In this document: positions 1 to 8,975 of the stretch, in pieces
How the letters are laid out: the number at the start of each line of letters is the position of its first letter
Numbering within the stretch: position 1 is the first letter of the stretch
Origin: Pseudomonas tumuqii
GTDB lineage: Bacteria; Pseudomonadota; Gammaproteobacteria; Pseudomonadales; Pseudomonadaceae
NCBI RefSeq assembly: GCF_013184545.1
Contig: NZ_JAAOJA010000004.1
Coordinates: 248,001-312,000 of the forward strand
Direction of reading: 5' to 3'
Length of the DNA stretch: 64,000 bases
The notes under the pieces: model-generated
What the model was told of the DNA's origin: nothing
Database searches by the model: none
The model's input: the letters and a program-made list of their open reading frames with translations, nothing else
Translations under genes and position numbers: made by a program

Positions 1-687
1 GGCCTGGGCCTGAACTTCACCGGCACCAACTATTATGACGGTCAGGGTTTCCTGGTTAACAAGAAACTCGGGGTGACCAGTGCCAAGGAACTCGACGGCG
101 CTACCGTGTGCATCCAGGCCGGTACCACCACCGAGCTGAACCTCTCGGACTACTTCCGCGCCAACGGCCTGAAGTACACCCCGATCACTTACGATACTTC
201 CGACGAGAGCGCTACTTCTCTGGAGTCCGGTCGTTGTGACGTGCTGACTTCCGACCAGTCGCAACTCTATGCTCAGCGCATCAAGCTGGCTGCGCCGCTG
301 GAGTACGTGGTACTGCCGGAAGTGATCTCGAAAGAGCCGCTGGGTCCGGTTGTGCGCCAGGGCGACGAAGAGTGGTTCGACATCGTGCGCTGGAGCCTGT
401 TCGCCATGCTCAACGCCGAAGAACTGGGCATCGACTCGAAGAACGTCGAGGAAACGGCCAAAACCACCAAGAACCCGGATATCGCCCGCCTGCTGGGAGT
501 CGAGGGTGAGTTTGGCAAGGATCTGAAACTGCCGAAGGACTGGGCCGTGCAGATCATCAAGCAAGTGGGCAACTACGCTGAGAGCTTTGACCGCAACGTC
601 GGTGCCGGCAGCGAGTTGAAGATCGAGCGCGGTCTCAACGCCCTGTGGAACAAAGGTGGTCTGCAATACGCACCGCCAGTGCGTTGA
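1..687 (+). CDS. aapJ: General L-amino-acid ABC transporter, periplasmic binding protein (5' end cut by window)
   Basis: The reading frame is already open at base 1, so the first in-frame GTG at 73 is not the start. About 228 C-terminal residues are visible, against roughly 340 for AapJ, so about a third, including the signal peptide, lies outside. The visible part has the bacterial type-3 solute-binding fold pattern: a DGQGFLV strand, a TTELNLSDYF segment after the hinge, and ESGRCDVLTSDQSQL, where the ligand-lobe Asp is expected. It would bind L-amino acids in the periplasm and deliver them to AapQM. The permease and ATPase genes follow directly, which fixes the assignment. Confidence 0.93.
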   Translation, partial: GLGLNFTGTNYYDGQGFLVNKKLGVTSAKELDGATVCIQAGTTTELNLSDYFRANGLKYTPITYDTSDESATSLESGRCDVLTSDQSQLYAQRIKLAAPLEYVVLPEVISKEPLGPVVRQGDEEWFDIVRWSLFAMLNAEELGIDSKNVEETAKTTKNPDIARLLGVEGEFGKDLKLPKDWAVQIIKQVGNYAESFDRNVGAGSELKIERGLNALWNKGGLQYAPPVR

Positions 688-739
688 TCGTCTTTGCCGA
701 CGTCCCGTCCTGGGGCGCCGGCAGGTTCTAGATGACGTG

Positions 740-773
740 AACCCCCATGCCCGCCAATGCGGGCATGGGGGTT
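740..773 (+). repeat. Intercistronic 15-bp stem-loop between aapJ and aapQ
   Basis: A perfect inverted repeat has arms at 740-754 and 759-773 and a CAAT loop, very GC-rich and with no T-run after it. It lies between the stop of aapJ and the ribosome site of aapQ (GAGGG at 777-781). Such hairpins in binding-protein transporter operons commonly protect the 3' end of the upstream message or cause partial termination, so the binding protein is made in excess over the permease. That role is inferred. Confidence 0.75.
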
Positions 774-787
774 CCTAGAGGGCTCCT

Positions 788-1972
788 ATGCAAACTCCTG
801 CAAATGTCTCGCGCCCACGTGGATCGGTCTGGACCGACCCCAAAGTGCGCGCATGGCTATTCCAGATCATTGCCGTTATTGCCGTCGTGGCGATCGGCTG
901 GTTTCTGTTCGACAACACCCAGACCAACCTCGAGAAGCGCGGGATTACCTCCGGGTTCTCCTTTCTCAACAACAGTGCCGGGTTCGGCATTGCTCAGCAC
1001 CTGATCGATTACAACGAAAGCGACACCTATGGACGGGTCTTCTTCGTCGGTTTGCTCAACACCCTGCTGGTGTCGGTGATCGGCATCGTCCTGGCGACCA
1101 TTATGGGGTTCATCCTCGGTGTGGCGCGGCTGTCGCCCAACTGGTTGATCGGCAAAGTCGCTACCGTCTACATCGAGACCTTCCGCAATATCCCGCCGCT
1201 GCTGCAGATCTTCTTCTGGTACTTCGCGGTGATGCTCTCGCTACCCGGCCCGCGTGCCAGCCTGGAGATAGGTCAGACCTTCTTCCTCAACAGTCGCGGT
1301 TTGTATATGCCGGCGCCGAGCCCCTCGGACAGCTTTGTCACCTTTTTCGGGGCTGTAGTGGTGGCGATCATCGGCATCGTGTTGCTGACACGCTGGTCGA
1401 GGGCGCGGTTCGAGGCCACCGGCAGGTACTTTCCGGTGTCCCTGGGGGCGATCCCGCTGTTGCTGGTGCTGCCTGGCCTGGCCGTGCTGCTGACCGGCAA
1501 TCCGTTGCAGTGGAGCACACCCGAGCTGACCGGTTTCAACTTCCGTGGCGGCTGGGTGCTGATTCCCGAGCTGATAGCCTTGACCCTGGCCTTGTCCATC
1601 TATACGGCGGCGTTCATCGCCGAGAACGTACGCTCCGGGATCATGGCGGTCAGTCATGGACAGACCGAGGCAGCCCGTTCGCTGGGCCTGCCGGCCGGCA
1701 AGACCCTGCGTCTGGTGATCATTCCCCAGGCCATGCGGGTGATCATTCCACCGCTGACCAGTCAGTACCTCAACCTGGCGAAGAATTCCTCGCTGGCGGC
1801 AGGTATCGGTTATCCGGACATGGTCTCGCTGTTCGCCGGTACGGTACTCAACCAGACGGGGCAAGCCATCGAGGTGATTGCCATCACCATGAGTGTGTAC
1901 CTGGCCATCAGCATCAGCATTTCCATGTTGATGAATTGGTACAACAAGCGCATGGCGCTGATCGAACGCTAG
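788..1972 (+). CDS. aapQ: General L-amino-acid ABC transporter permease AapQ
   Basis: This 394-residue inner-membrane permease has several hydrophobic helices, the first near residues 25-45. The long insert between the early helices and the C-terminal BPD_transp_1 core is typical of AapQ. The EAA loop that contacts the ATPase reads like GQTEAARSLGLPAGKTL, followed by the VIIPQAMRVIIPPL segment. The ATG at 788 follows GAGGGCTCCT. The stop is 10 nt from aapM. With AapM it forms the heterodimeric channel for polar amino acids taken from AapJ. Confidence 0.95.
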   Translation: MQTPANVSRPRGSVWTDPKVRAWLFQIIAVIAVVAIGWFLFDNTQTNLEKRGITSGFSFLNNSAGFGIAQHLIDYNESDTYGRVFFVGLLNTLLVSVIGIVLATIMGFILGVARLSPNWLIGKVATVYIETFRNIPPLLQIFFWYFAVMLSLPGPRASLEIGQTFFLNSRGLYMPAPSPSDSFVTFFGAVVVAIIGIVLLTRWSRARFEATGRYFPVSLGAIPLLLVLPGLAVLLTGNPLQWSTPELTGFNFRGGWVLIPELIALTLALSIYTAAFIAENVRSGIMAVSHGQTEAARSLGLPAGKTLRLVIIPQAMRVIIPPLTSQYLNLAKNSSLAAGIGYPDMVSLFAGTVLNQTGQAIEVIAITMSVYLAISISISMLMNWYNKRMALIER

Positions 1973-1982
1973 AGGACAAGCC

Positions 1983-3080
1983 ATGAGCACTCATACTTTC
2001 AAACCCGATCTACCGCCACCGCTGCTGAGCGTCGGCGTACTCGGTTGGCTGCGCGCCAACCTGTTCTCCAGCTGGTTCAACGGCCTGCTGACCCTGTTCG
2101 CCGCCTACCTGATCTGGCTGGTCGTGCCGCCGCTGCTGCAATGGGCGATTATCGATGCTGACTGGGTGGGTACGACCCGTGCCGACTGCACCTCGGGCGG
2201 CGCCTGCTGGGTCTTCATCCAGCAGCGTTTCGGCCAGTTCATGTACGGCTTCTACCCGACCGAGCTGCGCTGGCGTGTCGACCTGACCCTGTGGTTGGCC
2301 GTCATCGGTGCCGCCCCGCTGTTCATTTCGGCAATGCCGCGCAAGGCCGTGTATGGCCTGGGCTTCCTGGTGGTGTATCCGCTGCTGGCGTTCTGGCTGC
2401 TGCACGGCGGCTCCTTCGGTTTGCGCGAAGTGGCCACCAGTCAATGGGGCGGCTTGATGCTGACCCTGGTGATCGCCTCCGTGGGGATCGCCGGCGCCTT
2501 GCCGCTGGGCATCATGCTGGCGCTCGGACGGCGTTCGGAGATGCCGGCGATCCGGGTGATCTGCGTGACCTTCATCGAGTTCTGGCGCGGCGTGCCCTTG
2601 ATCACGGTGCTGTTCATGTCGTCGGTGATGTTGCCGTTGTTCCTGCCCGAAGGCATGAGCTTCGACAAGCTGATGCGCGCGCTGATCGGGGTGATCCTGT
2701 TCCAGTCGGCCTATATCGCCGAAGTGGTGCGCGGTGGCCTGCAGGCCATTCCCAAGGGCCAGTACGAAGCCGCTGCGGCCATGGGCCTGGGCTACTGGCG
2801 GATGATGGGCCTGGTGATTCTGCCGCAAGCCCTGAAGCTGGTGATTCCCGGCATCGTCAACACCTTTATCGCCCTGTTCAAGGACACCAGTCTGGTGATC
2901 ATCATCGGCCTGTTCGACCTGCTCAACAGCATCAAGCAAGCCACCACCGATCCGGTTTGGCTGGGCATGGCCACCGAAGGCTATGTATTTGCCGCCCTGG
3001 TTTTCTGGATTTTCTGTTTCGGCATGTCGCGCTACTCCATGCATTTGGAACGTAAGCTGAACACTGGCCACAAGCGTTAG
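1983..3080 (+). CDS. aapM: General L-amino-acid ABC transporter permease AapM
   Basis: This 365-residue inner-membrane permease is the second channel subunit of the Aap system. It has a hydrophobic segment near residues 30-55, a long periplasmic insert with a Cys pair ([12 protein letters not shown]), and a C-terminal permease core. The EAA motif reads [16 protein letters not shown] and is followed by [15 protein letters not shown]. The ATG follows AGAGGACAAGCC, a good ribosome site. It sits 10 nt after aapQ and 11 nt before aapP, so all are cotranscribed. Confidence 0.95.
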   Translation: MSTHTFKPDLPPPLLSVGVLGWLRANLFSSWFNGLLTLFAAYLIWLVVPPLLQWAIIDADWVGTTRADCTSGGACWVFIQQRFGQFMYGFYPTELRWRVDLTLWLAVIGAAPLFISAMPRKAVYGLGFLVVYPLLAFWLLHGGSFGLREVATSQWGGLMLTLVIASVGIAGALPLGIMLALGRRSEMPAIRVICVTFIEFWRGVPLITVLFMSSVMLPLFLPEGMSFDKLMRALIGVILFQSAYIAEVVRGGLQAIPKGQYEAAAAMGLGYWRMMGLVILPQALKLVIPGIVNTFIALFKDTSLVIIIGLFDLLNSIKQATTDPVWLGMATEGYVFAALVFWIFCFGMSRYSMHLERKLNTGHKR

Positions 3081-3091
3081 GAGTTATTTCA

Positions 3092-3853
3092 ATGTCTGTA
3101 GCAAACAAACAAACCAGCGCTGAGCCGATGATCCTGATGGAGGGCGTGCACAAGTGGTACGGCGAGTTCCACGTGCTCAAGGACATCAACCTGAACGTGA
3201 AGCCGGGCGAGCGTATCGTTCTCTGCGGTCCGTCCGGTTCCGGCAAGTCCACCGCCATCCGCTGCATCAACCGTCTGGAGGAACACCAGCAGGGGCGCAT
3301 CGTGGTCGATGGCACCGAACTGACCCATGACCTCAAGCACATCGAGGCGGTACGCCGCGAAGTGGGCATGGTGTTCCAGCACTTCAACCTGTTTCCGCAC
3401 CTGAGCGTGCTGCAGAACTGCACCCTGGCGCCGATGTGGGTGCGCAAGCTGCCCAAGCGTCAGGCTGAAGAAGTCGCCATGCACTTCCTCGAGCGCGTGC
3501 GCATCCCCGAACAGGCCCTCAAGTACCCGGGGCAGCTGTCCGGTGGCCAGCAACAGCGCGTGGCGATTGCCCGGGCGCTGTGCATGAAGCCGAAGATCAT
3601 GCTGTTCGACGAACCGACCTCGGCACTCGATCCGGAAATGGTCAAGGAAGTGCTGGATACCATGATCGGCCTGGCCGAAGACGGCATGACCATGCTCTGC
3701 GTGACCCACGAGATGGGCTTCGCCCGCACCGTGGCGAACCGGGTGATCTTCCTCGACAAGGGCGAGATCGTCGAACAGGCCGATCCCGAAACCTTCTTCA
3801 ACAACCCACAGAACGAGCGCACCAAGCTGTTCCTCAGCCAGATCCTGCACTGA
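3092..3853 (+). CDS. aapP: General L-amino-acid ABC transporter ATP-binding protein AapP
   Basis: This 253-residue cytoplasmic ABC ATPase of the polar amino-acid uptake class powers AapQM. Walker A is GPSGSGKST (about residues 47-55), the Q-loop lies in [11 protein letters not shown], the signature is [15 protein letters not shown], Walker B is [13 protein letters not shown], and the H-loop is [10 protein letters not shown]. The start is set by GGAG 8 nt upstream. It closes the aap operon and is followed by a strong terminator. Confidence 0.96.
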   Translation: MSVANKQTSAEPMILMEGVHKWYGEFHVLKDINLNVKPGERIVLCGPSGSGKSTAIRCINRLEEHQQGRIVVDGTELTHDLKHIEAVRREVGMVFQHFNLFPHLSVLQNCTLAPMWVRKLPKRQAEEVAMHFLERVRIPEQALKYPGQLSGGQQQRVAIARALCMKPKIMLFDEPTSALDPEMVKEVLDTMIGLAEDGMTMLCVTHEMGFARTVANRVIFLDKGEIVEQADPETFFNNPQNERTKLFLSQILH

Positions 3854-3864
3854 GGACCTGCTGC

Positions 3865-3900
3865 AATGAAAAAAGGAGCCCTCGGGCTCCTTTTTTCATT
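3865..3900. terminator. Bidirectional rho-independent terminator
   Basis: Perfect 16-bp arms (3865-3880 and 3885-3900) with a CTCG loop carry an A-run on one side and a T-run on the other, so the structure can stop transcription both ways. It separates the aap operon from the convergent old-yellow-enzyme gene. Confidence 0.92.
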
Positions 3901-3928
3901 TCAACGCATCGGGCATGCCGCAGCAGCG

Positions 3929-4978
3929 TTACAGCCGTGGGTAATCGATATAGCCGACCGGTCCTGCGCCATAGAAGGTGTGCGGCTGCGGCTCATTCAA
4001 CGGGGCGTCCGCGGCGAGGCGGGCGGGCAGGTCCGGGTTGGCGATAAAGGGGATGCCGAAGGCCACGGCATCGGCCTTGCCACTTTCCAGCCAGGCGTTG
4101 GCCTGGGCCTTGGTGAAACGCTCGTTGGCGATGAACACGCCACCGAAGGCTTGCTTGAGGGCCGGTGCCAGGCTGTCATCGGCTTCCTTCTCGCGGGCAC
4201 AGATAAAGGCGATGCCGCGTTTGCCCAGCTCGCGGGCAATGTAGGTGAAGGTCTCGGCGCGGTTGCTGTCGCCCATGTCGTGGCTGTCTGCGCGCGGCGC
4301 CAGGTGCATGCCGACCCGGCCGGCACCCCATACCGAAATCACCGCATCGGTGACTTCCAGCATCAGTCGCGCACGGTTTTCCAGGGAGCCGCCGTAGCGG
4401 TCGCTGCGCTGGTTGGTGCTGTCCTGGAGGAACTGGTCGAGCAGGTAGCCGTTGGCGCCGTGGATTTCCACGCCGTCGAAACCGGCGGCCTTGGCGTTTT
4501 CCGCCCCCTGGCGATAGGCCTCGACGATATCGGCGATTTCCTCGGTTTCTAGGGCACGCGGGGTGACATATTCGGTGATCGGGCGTACCAGGCTGACATG
4601 CCCGGCCGGCGCGAAGGCACTGGGCGCCACCGGCAGTTCGCCGTTGAGATAACTGGGGTGGGAGACGCGCCCGACATGCCACAGTTGCAGGACGATCTTG
4701 CCGCCATTGGCATGCACCGCCTTGGTGATATTGCTCCAGCCGCGCACCTGGGCGTCGGACCAGATGCCGGGGGTGTCCGGGTAGCCGACGCCCATGGGCG
4801 TGACCGCGGTGGCCTCGCTGATGATCAGCCCGGCGGAGGCACGTTGCACGTAGTACTCGGCCATCAGCGCGTTGGGTACACGGCCGGCGTCGGCGCGGGT
4901 GCGGGTCAGCGGCGCCATGATGATGCGGTTGTTCAGTTCCAGGTCACCGATCTTGATCGGGTCGAAAAGTGTCGGCAT
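3929..4978 (-). CDS. Alkene reductase, old yellow enzyme family (NemA/XenB-like)
   Basis: An FMN-dependent TIM-barrel flavoenzyme of 349 residues that reduces activated C=C bonds or nitro compounds with NAD(P)H. The N-terminus LFDPIKIGDLELNNRI, the MAPLTRTRA segment, the QLWHVGR motif and the substrate-binding pair in EIHGANGYLLDQFL are all present, as is the RYGGSLENRAR phosphate-binding region. An upstream in-frame ATG exists at 4993. GGAG 9 nt before the ATG at 4978, and the family N-terminus, favour the shorter form. It lies just downstream of an ArsR gene on the same strand and is probably controlled by it. Confidence 0.94.
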   Translation of the reverse strand: MPTLFDPIKIGDLELNNRIIMAPLTRTRADAGRVPNALMAEYYVQRASAGLIISEATAVTPMGVGYPDTPGIWSDAQVRGWSNITKAVHANGGKIVLQLWHVGRVSHPSYLNGELPVAPSAFAPAGHVSLVRPITEYVTPRALETEEIADIVEAYRQGAENAKAAGFDGVEIHGANGYLLDQFLQDSTNQRSDRYGGSLENRARLMLEVTDAVISVWGAGRVGMHLAPRADSHDMGDSNRAETFTYIARELGKRGIAFICAREKEADDSLAPALKQAFGGVFIANERFTKAQANAWLESGKADAVAFGIPFIANPDLPARLAADAPLNEPQPHTFYGAGPVGYIDYPRL

Positions 4979-5039
4979 GGGGTGATTCTCCATCGGCGGG
5001 CATGCCCTGAGCGTGCGTTCAGGCGCAGGGGTAGGGTGG

Positions 5040-5342
5040 TTAAAGTTCGTGACTGATATGGCGCAGAAAGTCCTGGATGGCGTCCTCGTTGCGCTTGAAG
5101 AAATGCCACTGGCCGACCTTCTTGCTGGTCACCAGGCCGGCCCGTTGCAGGGTCGCCAGGTGGGCCGAGACCGTCGATTGCGACAGCCCGGTGCGCTGGT
5201 CGATCTTGCCGGCACACACGCCGATCTCCAGCGGGTGCTCCTGGTCGGCGAAATACGCCTCGGGAGTCTTCAGCCAGTGCAGGATGTCGCGGCGCACCGG
5301 GTGGGCCAGGGCTTTGATCACTTCATCGATATCGATGGGCAT
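5040..5342 (-). CDS. ArsR-family transcriptional regulator
   Basis: A 100-residue winged-helix repressor. The recognition helix region is TGLSQSTVSAHLATLQRAGLV (about residues 51-71), and the N-terminus IDEVIKALAHPVRRDILHWL is the usual ArsR opening. The metal-binding CxC box of ArsR/SmtB metal sensors is not seen. The only Cys is in GVCAGK, so the signal is more likely an organic or redox compound. The gene precedes the old yellow enzyme by about 60 nt on the same strand. An inverted repeat at 5391-5418 upstream is a likely self-operator. Confidence 0.88.
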   Translation of the reverse strand: MPIDIDEVIKALAHPVRRDILHWLKTPEAYFADQEHPLEIGVCAGKIDQRTGLSQSTVSAHLATLQRAGLVTSKKVGQWHFFKRNEDAIQDFLRHISHEL

Positions 5343-5390
5343 TGGTGTCGTTTCCAGGGTTGCCGTCGCGCCATTTCGCGATGGGGCGAA

Positions 5391-5418
5391 CTGTATATCG
5401 GGTTGAGGCGATACACAG
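5391..5418. promoter_or_regulatory. Candidate ArsR operator (inverted repeat)
   Basis: CTGTATATCG (5391-5400) and CGATACACAG (5409-5418) form an inverted repeat with 9 of 10 positions matching and an 8-nt spacer. It lies 49-76 nt upstream of the arsR start and also within the possible acpH promoter. Its size and place fit a dimeric ArsR binding site; this is inferred. Confidence 0.6.
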
Positions 5419-5471
5419 ATCGTTTACGCCGATAGTGCTCATTGCCCGCGCTGATGTGTAAGCTCTGGCCA

Positions 5472-6056
5472 ATGAACTACCTCGCTCATCTGCACCTTGG
5501 CGGCGACGCGCCGGCGCAACTGCTCGGCAGCCTGTATGGCGATTTCGTCAAAGGCCGGCTGGCCGGACAGTGGCCCGCGGATATCGAAGCCGCGATCGTC
5601 CTGCATCGGCGCATCGATGCCTTTACCGACAGCCACGCGCTGCTGGCCCAGGCCCGTGCGCGCTTCCCCGCCGAGCGGCGGCGCTATGCCGGGATCCTCC
5701 TGGATCTGTTCTTCGACCACTGCCTGGCGCGCAATTGGCCGGATTACGCCGACGAGCCGCTGGCGCAGTTCACCGGGCGGGTGTATCGGGTCCTGGCCGA
5801 CGAGCCGGTTTTGCCTGGGCGCCTGGCCCTGATCGCACCGCGCATGGCGGCCCAGGACTGGCTGGGCAGTTACCGCGAGTTTGCCGTGCTGGAGCAGGTG
5901 CTCGCCGGCATGGGCCGGCGGCTGTCGCGGCCGGGCGTGCTGGACGGCAGCCTGGGTGAACTGGAGCGCCTGTACCGACCGCTGAGCGAAGATTTTCGCC
6001 AGTTTTACCCCGAGCTGATGGCCTTCGCCCGTGGCGAGTTGCGCGGCGAGCCGTAG
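5472..6056 (+). CDS. acpH: Acyl carrier protein phosphodiesterase
   Basis: A 194-residue DUF479 protein, essentially the length of E. coli AcpH. It hydrolyses the 4'-phosphopantetheine arm from holo-ACP to give apo-ACP, in the cytoplasm. The N-terminus MNYLAHLHLG, then GSLYGDFVKG, LHRRIDAFTDSH and the metal-binding LFFDHCLARNW are all diagnostic HD-like family features. An earlier ATG at 5442 adds ten residues the family lacks, so 5472 is chosen. It diverges from the arsR/old-yellow-enzyme pair. Confidence 0.93.
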   Translation: MNYLAHLHLGGDAPAQLLGSLYGDFVKGRLAGQWPADIEAAIVLHRRIDAFTDSHALLAQARARFPAERRRYAGILLDLFFDHCLARNWPDYADEPLAQFTGRVYRVLADEPVLPGRLALIAPRMAAQDWLGSYREFAVLEQVLAGMGRRLSRPGVLDGSLGELERLYRPLSEDFRQFYPELMAFARGELRGEP

Positions 6057-6100
6057 CCTGGATGCAAGCCGGCGCGCCCTGCGCCTGGGCGCCACGGCTG

Positions 6101-6137
6101 GTAGGGTGTGCCGCGCGCGCCGGGTTCAACCCGGCGC
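6101..6137. repeat. REP-like fragment and GC-rich hairpin at the end of the ATPase gene
   Basis: GTAGGGTGTGCCGCGCGC resembles the arms of the inverted repeat at 40504-40560. It runs into an 8-bp hairpin (6117-6124 and 6130-6137) that covers the stop codon of the convergent ATPase gene. No T-run is present, so a terminator role is uncertain. Confidence 0.4.
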
Positions 6138-8843
6138 ATGGGGATGCAGGTGAAAGCGGCGGATCACTGCCTTCTCCAGTTCCGCCACGCTGAACAGCAG
6201 CAAGCCGGCCAGCAGCACGCGCAGCCATTCGCCGCCACTCAGTGCGCTGGAACCGAATACCTGCTGCATGGGCGGTGCATAGGTGAACAACAGTTGTAGC
6301 GCCAGGCACACGGCGATGGCCAGCAGCACCTTGGGGTTGCCGAGCAAGCCTTCGCGATTGAGTACCGAGGCGAAGATATGCCGGCTGTTCAACAGGTAGA
6401 ACATCTCGCACATCACCACGGTGTTGACGGCCATGGTGCGCGCGCTTTGCAGGTTGTTGCCGTGCTGCAGTTCCCAGAGAAACAGGCCGAGGGCGCCGCC
6501 CATCATCAGCAGCGAGACCATCAGTACGCGCCAGACGAAGAAGCCGGTGAGCAGCGGCTCGGCTGGCGGGCGTGGCGGTCGAATCATCAGACCTTGCTCG
6601 GACGGTTCGAAAGCCAGGGCCAGGGCCAGGGTGATGGAGGTGACCATGTTGATCCACAGCACCTGGGCCGGGGTCAGCGGCAGATTCAGCTGGAACAGGA
6701 TGGCGGCGATCACGATCAAGGCTTCGCCGCCATTGGTGGGCAGGACGAACAGGATGAATTTCTTCAGGTTGTCGTAGATCGCCCGACCTTCGCGCACGGC
6801 CCCGGCGATGGTGGCGAAGTTGTCGTCGGTGAGGACCATTTCCGCCGCTTCCTTGGCCGCCTCGGTGCCCTTGTGGCCCATCGCCACGCCGACATCCGCG
6901 CGCTTCAGTGCCGGCGCATCGTTGACCCCGTCGCCGGTCATCGCCACCACTTCGCCGCTGGCCTGCATGGCCTGCACCAGGCGCAGTTTGTGTTCCGGGC
7001 TGGCGCGGGCGAACACCTCGATGCCGGGTAGCAACTCGCGCAGGCTACGTTCGTCGAGCAGTTCGATTTCGGCGCCGGTCAGGGCCGGCCGGCCAACCCC
7101 GATGCCCAGTTGCGCACCGATGGCGCGGGCGGTTTCGACATGGTCGCCGGTGATCATCTTCACCGCGATGCCGGCGCTGCGGCATTCGGCCACCGCGGCG
7201 ATGGCCTCTGCGCGTGGCGGGTCGATGATGCCGAACAGCGCCAGCAGGGTGAAGCCCTGTTCCACATCGGCAAAACTCAGGCTGCGTTGCTCGGCAGCGG
7301 CCGGTCGGCTGGCAATGGCCAGCAGGCGCAAGCCATGGGCGGCCAGGTCAGTGGCCTGGCGCCGCCAGTAGTCCGCATCGAGTGGCTGGTCGCCGTCGCC
7401 AGTGCGTTGCTGGCTGCACATCTCCAGCAGGCGCTCGGGGGCGCCCTTGAGGTAGATCAGCCCATGACCGCTATGGTCATGGTGCAGGGTGGCCATGAAG
7501 CGGTGTTCCGCCTCGAAGGGAATGGCGTCGCTGCGCGGCAGCTCGGCCTGCGTCTCCAGCGCGGCGAGGCCCATTTTCAGGGCCAGGGTGGCGAGTGCGC
7601 CTTCGGTCGGGTCGCCGTGCAGCAGCCAGTCGCCGGCGGCGTCTTCTTCCAGCCGGGCATCGTTGCACAACAGCGCCGCGCGGCCGATCTCGAGCAGGGG
7701 CTGGTCGATTTCCAGGGGCGCGCCAGCGAGATGGAAGCCTCCGGCGGGTGCGTAACCGACTCCGCTGACGTCGATGATGCGATCGGCGCTGACCAGCCGT
7801 TGCACGGTCATCTCGTTGCGGGTCAGGGTGCCGGTCTTGTCCGTGCAGATCACGGTGACCGAACCGAGGGTTTCCACCGCCGGCAAGCGCCGCACAATGG
7901 TGTTTTGCCGGGCCATGCGCTGCACGCCGAGGGCCAGAATCACCGTCATGATCGCCGGCAATCCTTCGGGGATAGCCGCGACGGTCAGCGCCACCACCAT
8001 CATGAACATCTGCTCCGGATCCTGCTCGCGCCACAGGGTGCCGAGGGCGAAGGTGACGATCGCCAGGACCAGCAGGGCCACGCTCAGCCAGCGGCTGAAG
8101 CCGTCGATCTGCCGCAGCAGTGGGGTGGTCAGCGGCTGCACCTGTTGCAGCATGCTGCCGATACGTCCCAGTTCGGTGGCCGGGCCAGTGGCCACCACCA
8201 GGCCGAGCGCCTGGCCGCTGCTGACCAGGGTGCCGGAGTAGGCCATGCAGCGGCGGTCGCCGAGCACGGCGTCGGCGGCCGCGCGGGCGATGGATTTCTC
8301 CACCGGCACCGACTCGCCGGTCAGCGCCGCTTCCTCGACGACGAAATTCTTCACCCTGAGCAGGCGCAGGTCGGCGGGTACCTTGTCCCCGGAAACCAGG
8401 GCGACGATATCGCCGGGCACCAGCTGTTCGGCGGGGATTTCCCGGCGTTCGCCATCGCGCAGGACCATGGCATGCAGCGACAGCATGTCGCGAATGGCGT
8501 CCAGGGCGTGCTCGGCCTTGCCCTCCTGAATGAAGCCGATCAGTGCATTGATCAGCACCACGACGAGAATTACCGCGGTATCCACCCAGTGCCCGAGCAG
8601 GGCGGTGACCGCCGCCGCGGCGATCATCATGTACAGCAGCAGGTTGTGAAATTGCAGCAGCAGGCGCAGCAGCGGGCCGCGGCGCCTGGGCGGCGGCAGG
8701 CGATTGGCCCCGTAGCGTTGCCGGCGGCTGGCGATCTCGCCCGCGGCGAGGCCCGTCGGGTTGCTGCCCAGGCTGTCGAGCGCCTGTTGCGTATCGAGGG
8801 CGTGCCACTCCGTTGCGGCGTGAACGGGTGGTCGGGTGTCCAT
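6126..8843 (-). CDS. Cation-transporting P-type ATPase (P2/SERCA-like)
   Basis: This 905-residue integral membrane pump has an N-terminal cation-ATPase domain, an actuator domain with TGES at about 175-178, the IPEGLP transmembrane-4 motif, the phosphorylated Asp in CTDKTGTLT (D335), and the hinge GDGVNDAPAL, with further helices to the end. The PEGL motif groups it with Ca2+/Na+ type P2 pumps rather than heavy-metal P1B pumps, but the ion cannot be named. The start follows GGAG 8 nt upstream. It is divergent from a universal stress gene with an ANR-like box between them, so low-oxygen induction is likely. Confidence 0.92.
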   Translation of the reverse strand: MDTRPPVHAATEWHALDTQQALDSLGSNPTGLAAGEIASRRQRYGANRLPPPRRRGPLLRLLLQFHNLLLYMMIAAAAVTALLGHWVDTAVILVVVLINALIGFIQEGKAEHALDAIRDMLSLHAMVLRDGERREIPAEQLVPGDIVALVSGDKVPADLRLLRVKNFVVEEAALTGESVPVEKSIARAAADAVLGDRRCMAYSGTLVSSGQALGLVVATGPATELGRIGSMLQQVQPLTTPLLRQIDGFSRWLSVALLVLAIVTFALGTLWREQDPEQMFMMVVALTVAAIPEGLPAIMTVILALGVQRMARQNTIVRRLPAVETLGSVTVICTDKTGTLTRNEMTVQRLVSADRIIDVSGVGYAPAGGFHLAGAPLEIDQPLLEIGRAALLCNDARLEEDAAGDWLLHGDPTEGALATLALKMGLAALETQAELPRSDAIPFEAEHRFMATLHHDHSGHGLIYLKGAPERLLEMCSQQRTGDGDQPLDADYWRRQATDLAAHGLRLLAIASRPAAAEQRSLSFADVEQGFTLLALFGIIDPPRAEAIAAVAECRSAGIAVKMITGDHVETARAIGAQLGIGVGRPALTGAEIELLDERSLRELLPGIEVFARASPEHKLRLVQAMQASGEVVAMTGDGVNDAPALKRADVGVAMGHKGTEAAKEAAEMVLTDDNFATIAGAVREGRAIYDNLKKFILFVLPTNGGEALIVIAAILFQLNLPLTPAQVLWINMVTSITLALALAFEPSEQGLMIRPPRPPAEPLLTGFFVWRVLMVSLLMMGGALGLFLWELQHGNNLQSARTMAVNTVVMCEMFYLLNSRHIFASVLNREGLLGNPKVLLAIAVCLALQLLFTYAPPMQQVFGSSALSGGEWLRVLLAGLLLFSVAELEKAVIRRFHLHPHAPG

Positions 8844-8899
8844 TCAGGCATCTCCATGCTTGCACTGTGGGCACAGTAGCCTTATTCACGGGGCATGCG

Positions 8900-8913
8900 C
8901 TGATCTGCATCAA
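8900..8913. promoter_or_regulatory. ANR/FNR-like box between ATPase and usp genes
   Basis: CTGATCTGCATCAA matches the ANR/FNR consensus TTGAT-N4-ATCAA at 9 of 10 defined positions. Its centre is about 63 nt from the ATPase start and 69 nt from the usp start, so it could serve either divergent promoter. A second box with the same geometry lies upstream of the other usp gene (43181-43194). Confidence 0.7.
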
Positions 8914-8975
8914 AACCGCCGGGCATGTTTTGCGGTCGAATGTTCAGACACGCACAGCCTGGCACGGTGAACGAG

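Noticed and set aside
757..1986. 409-codon plus-strand frame overlapping aapQ
   Set aside because: Wrong frame; Arg/His/Gly-rich. AapQ in the neighbouring frame is clear.
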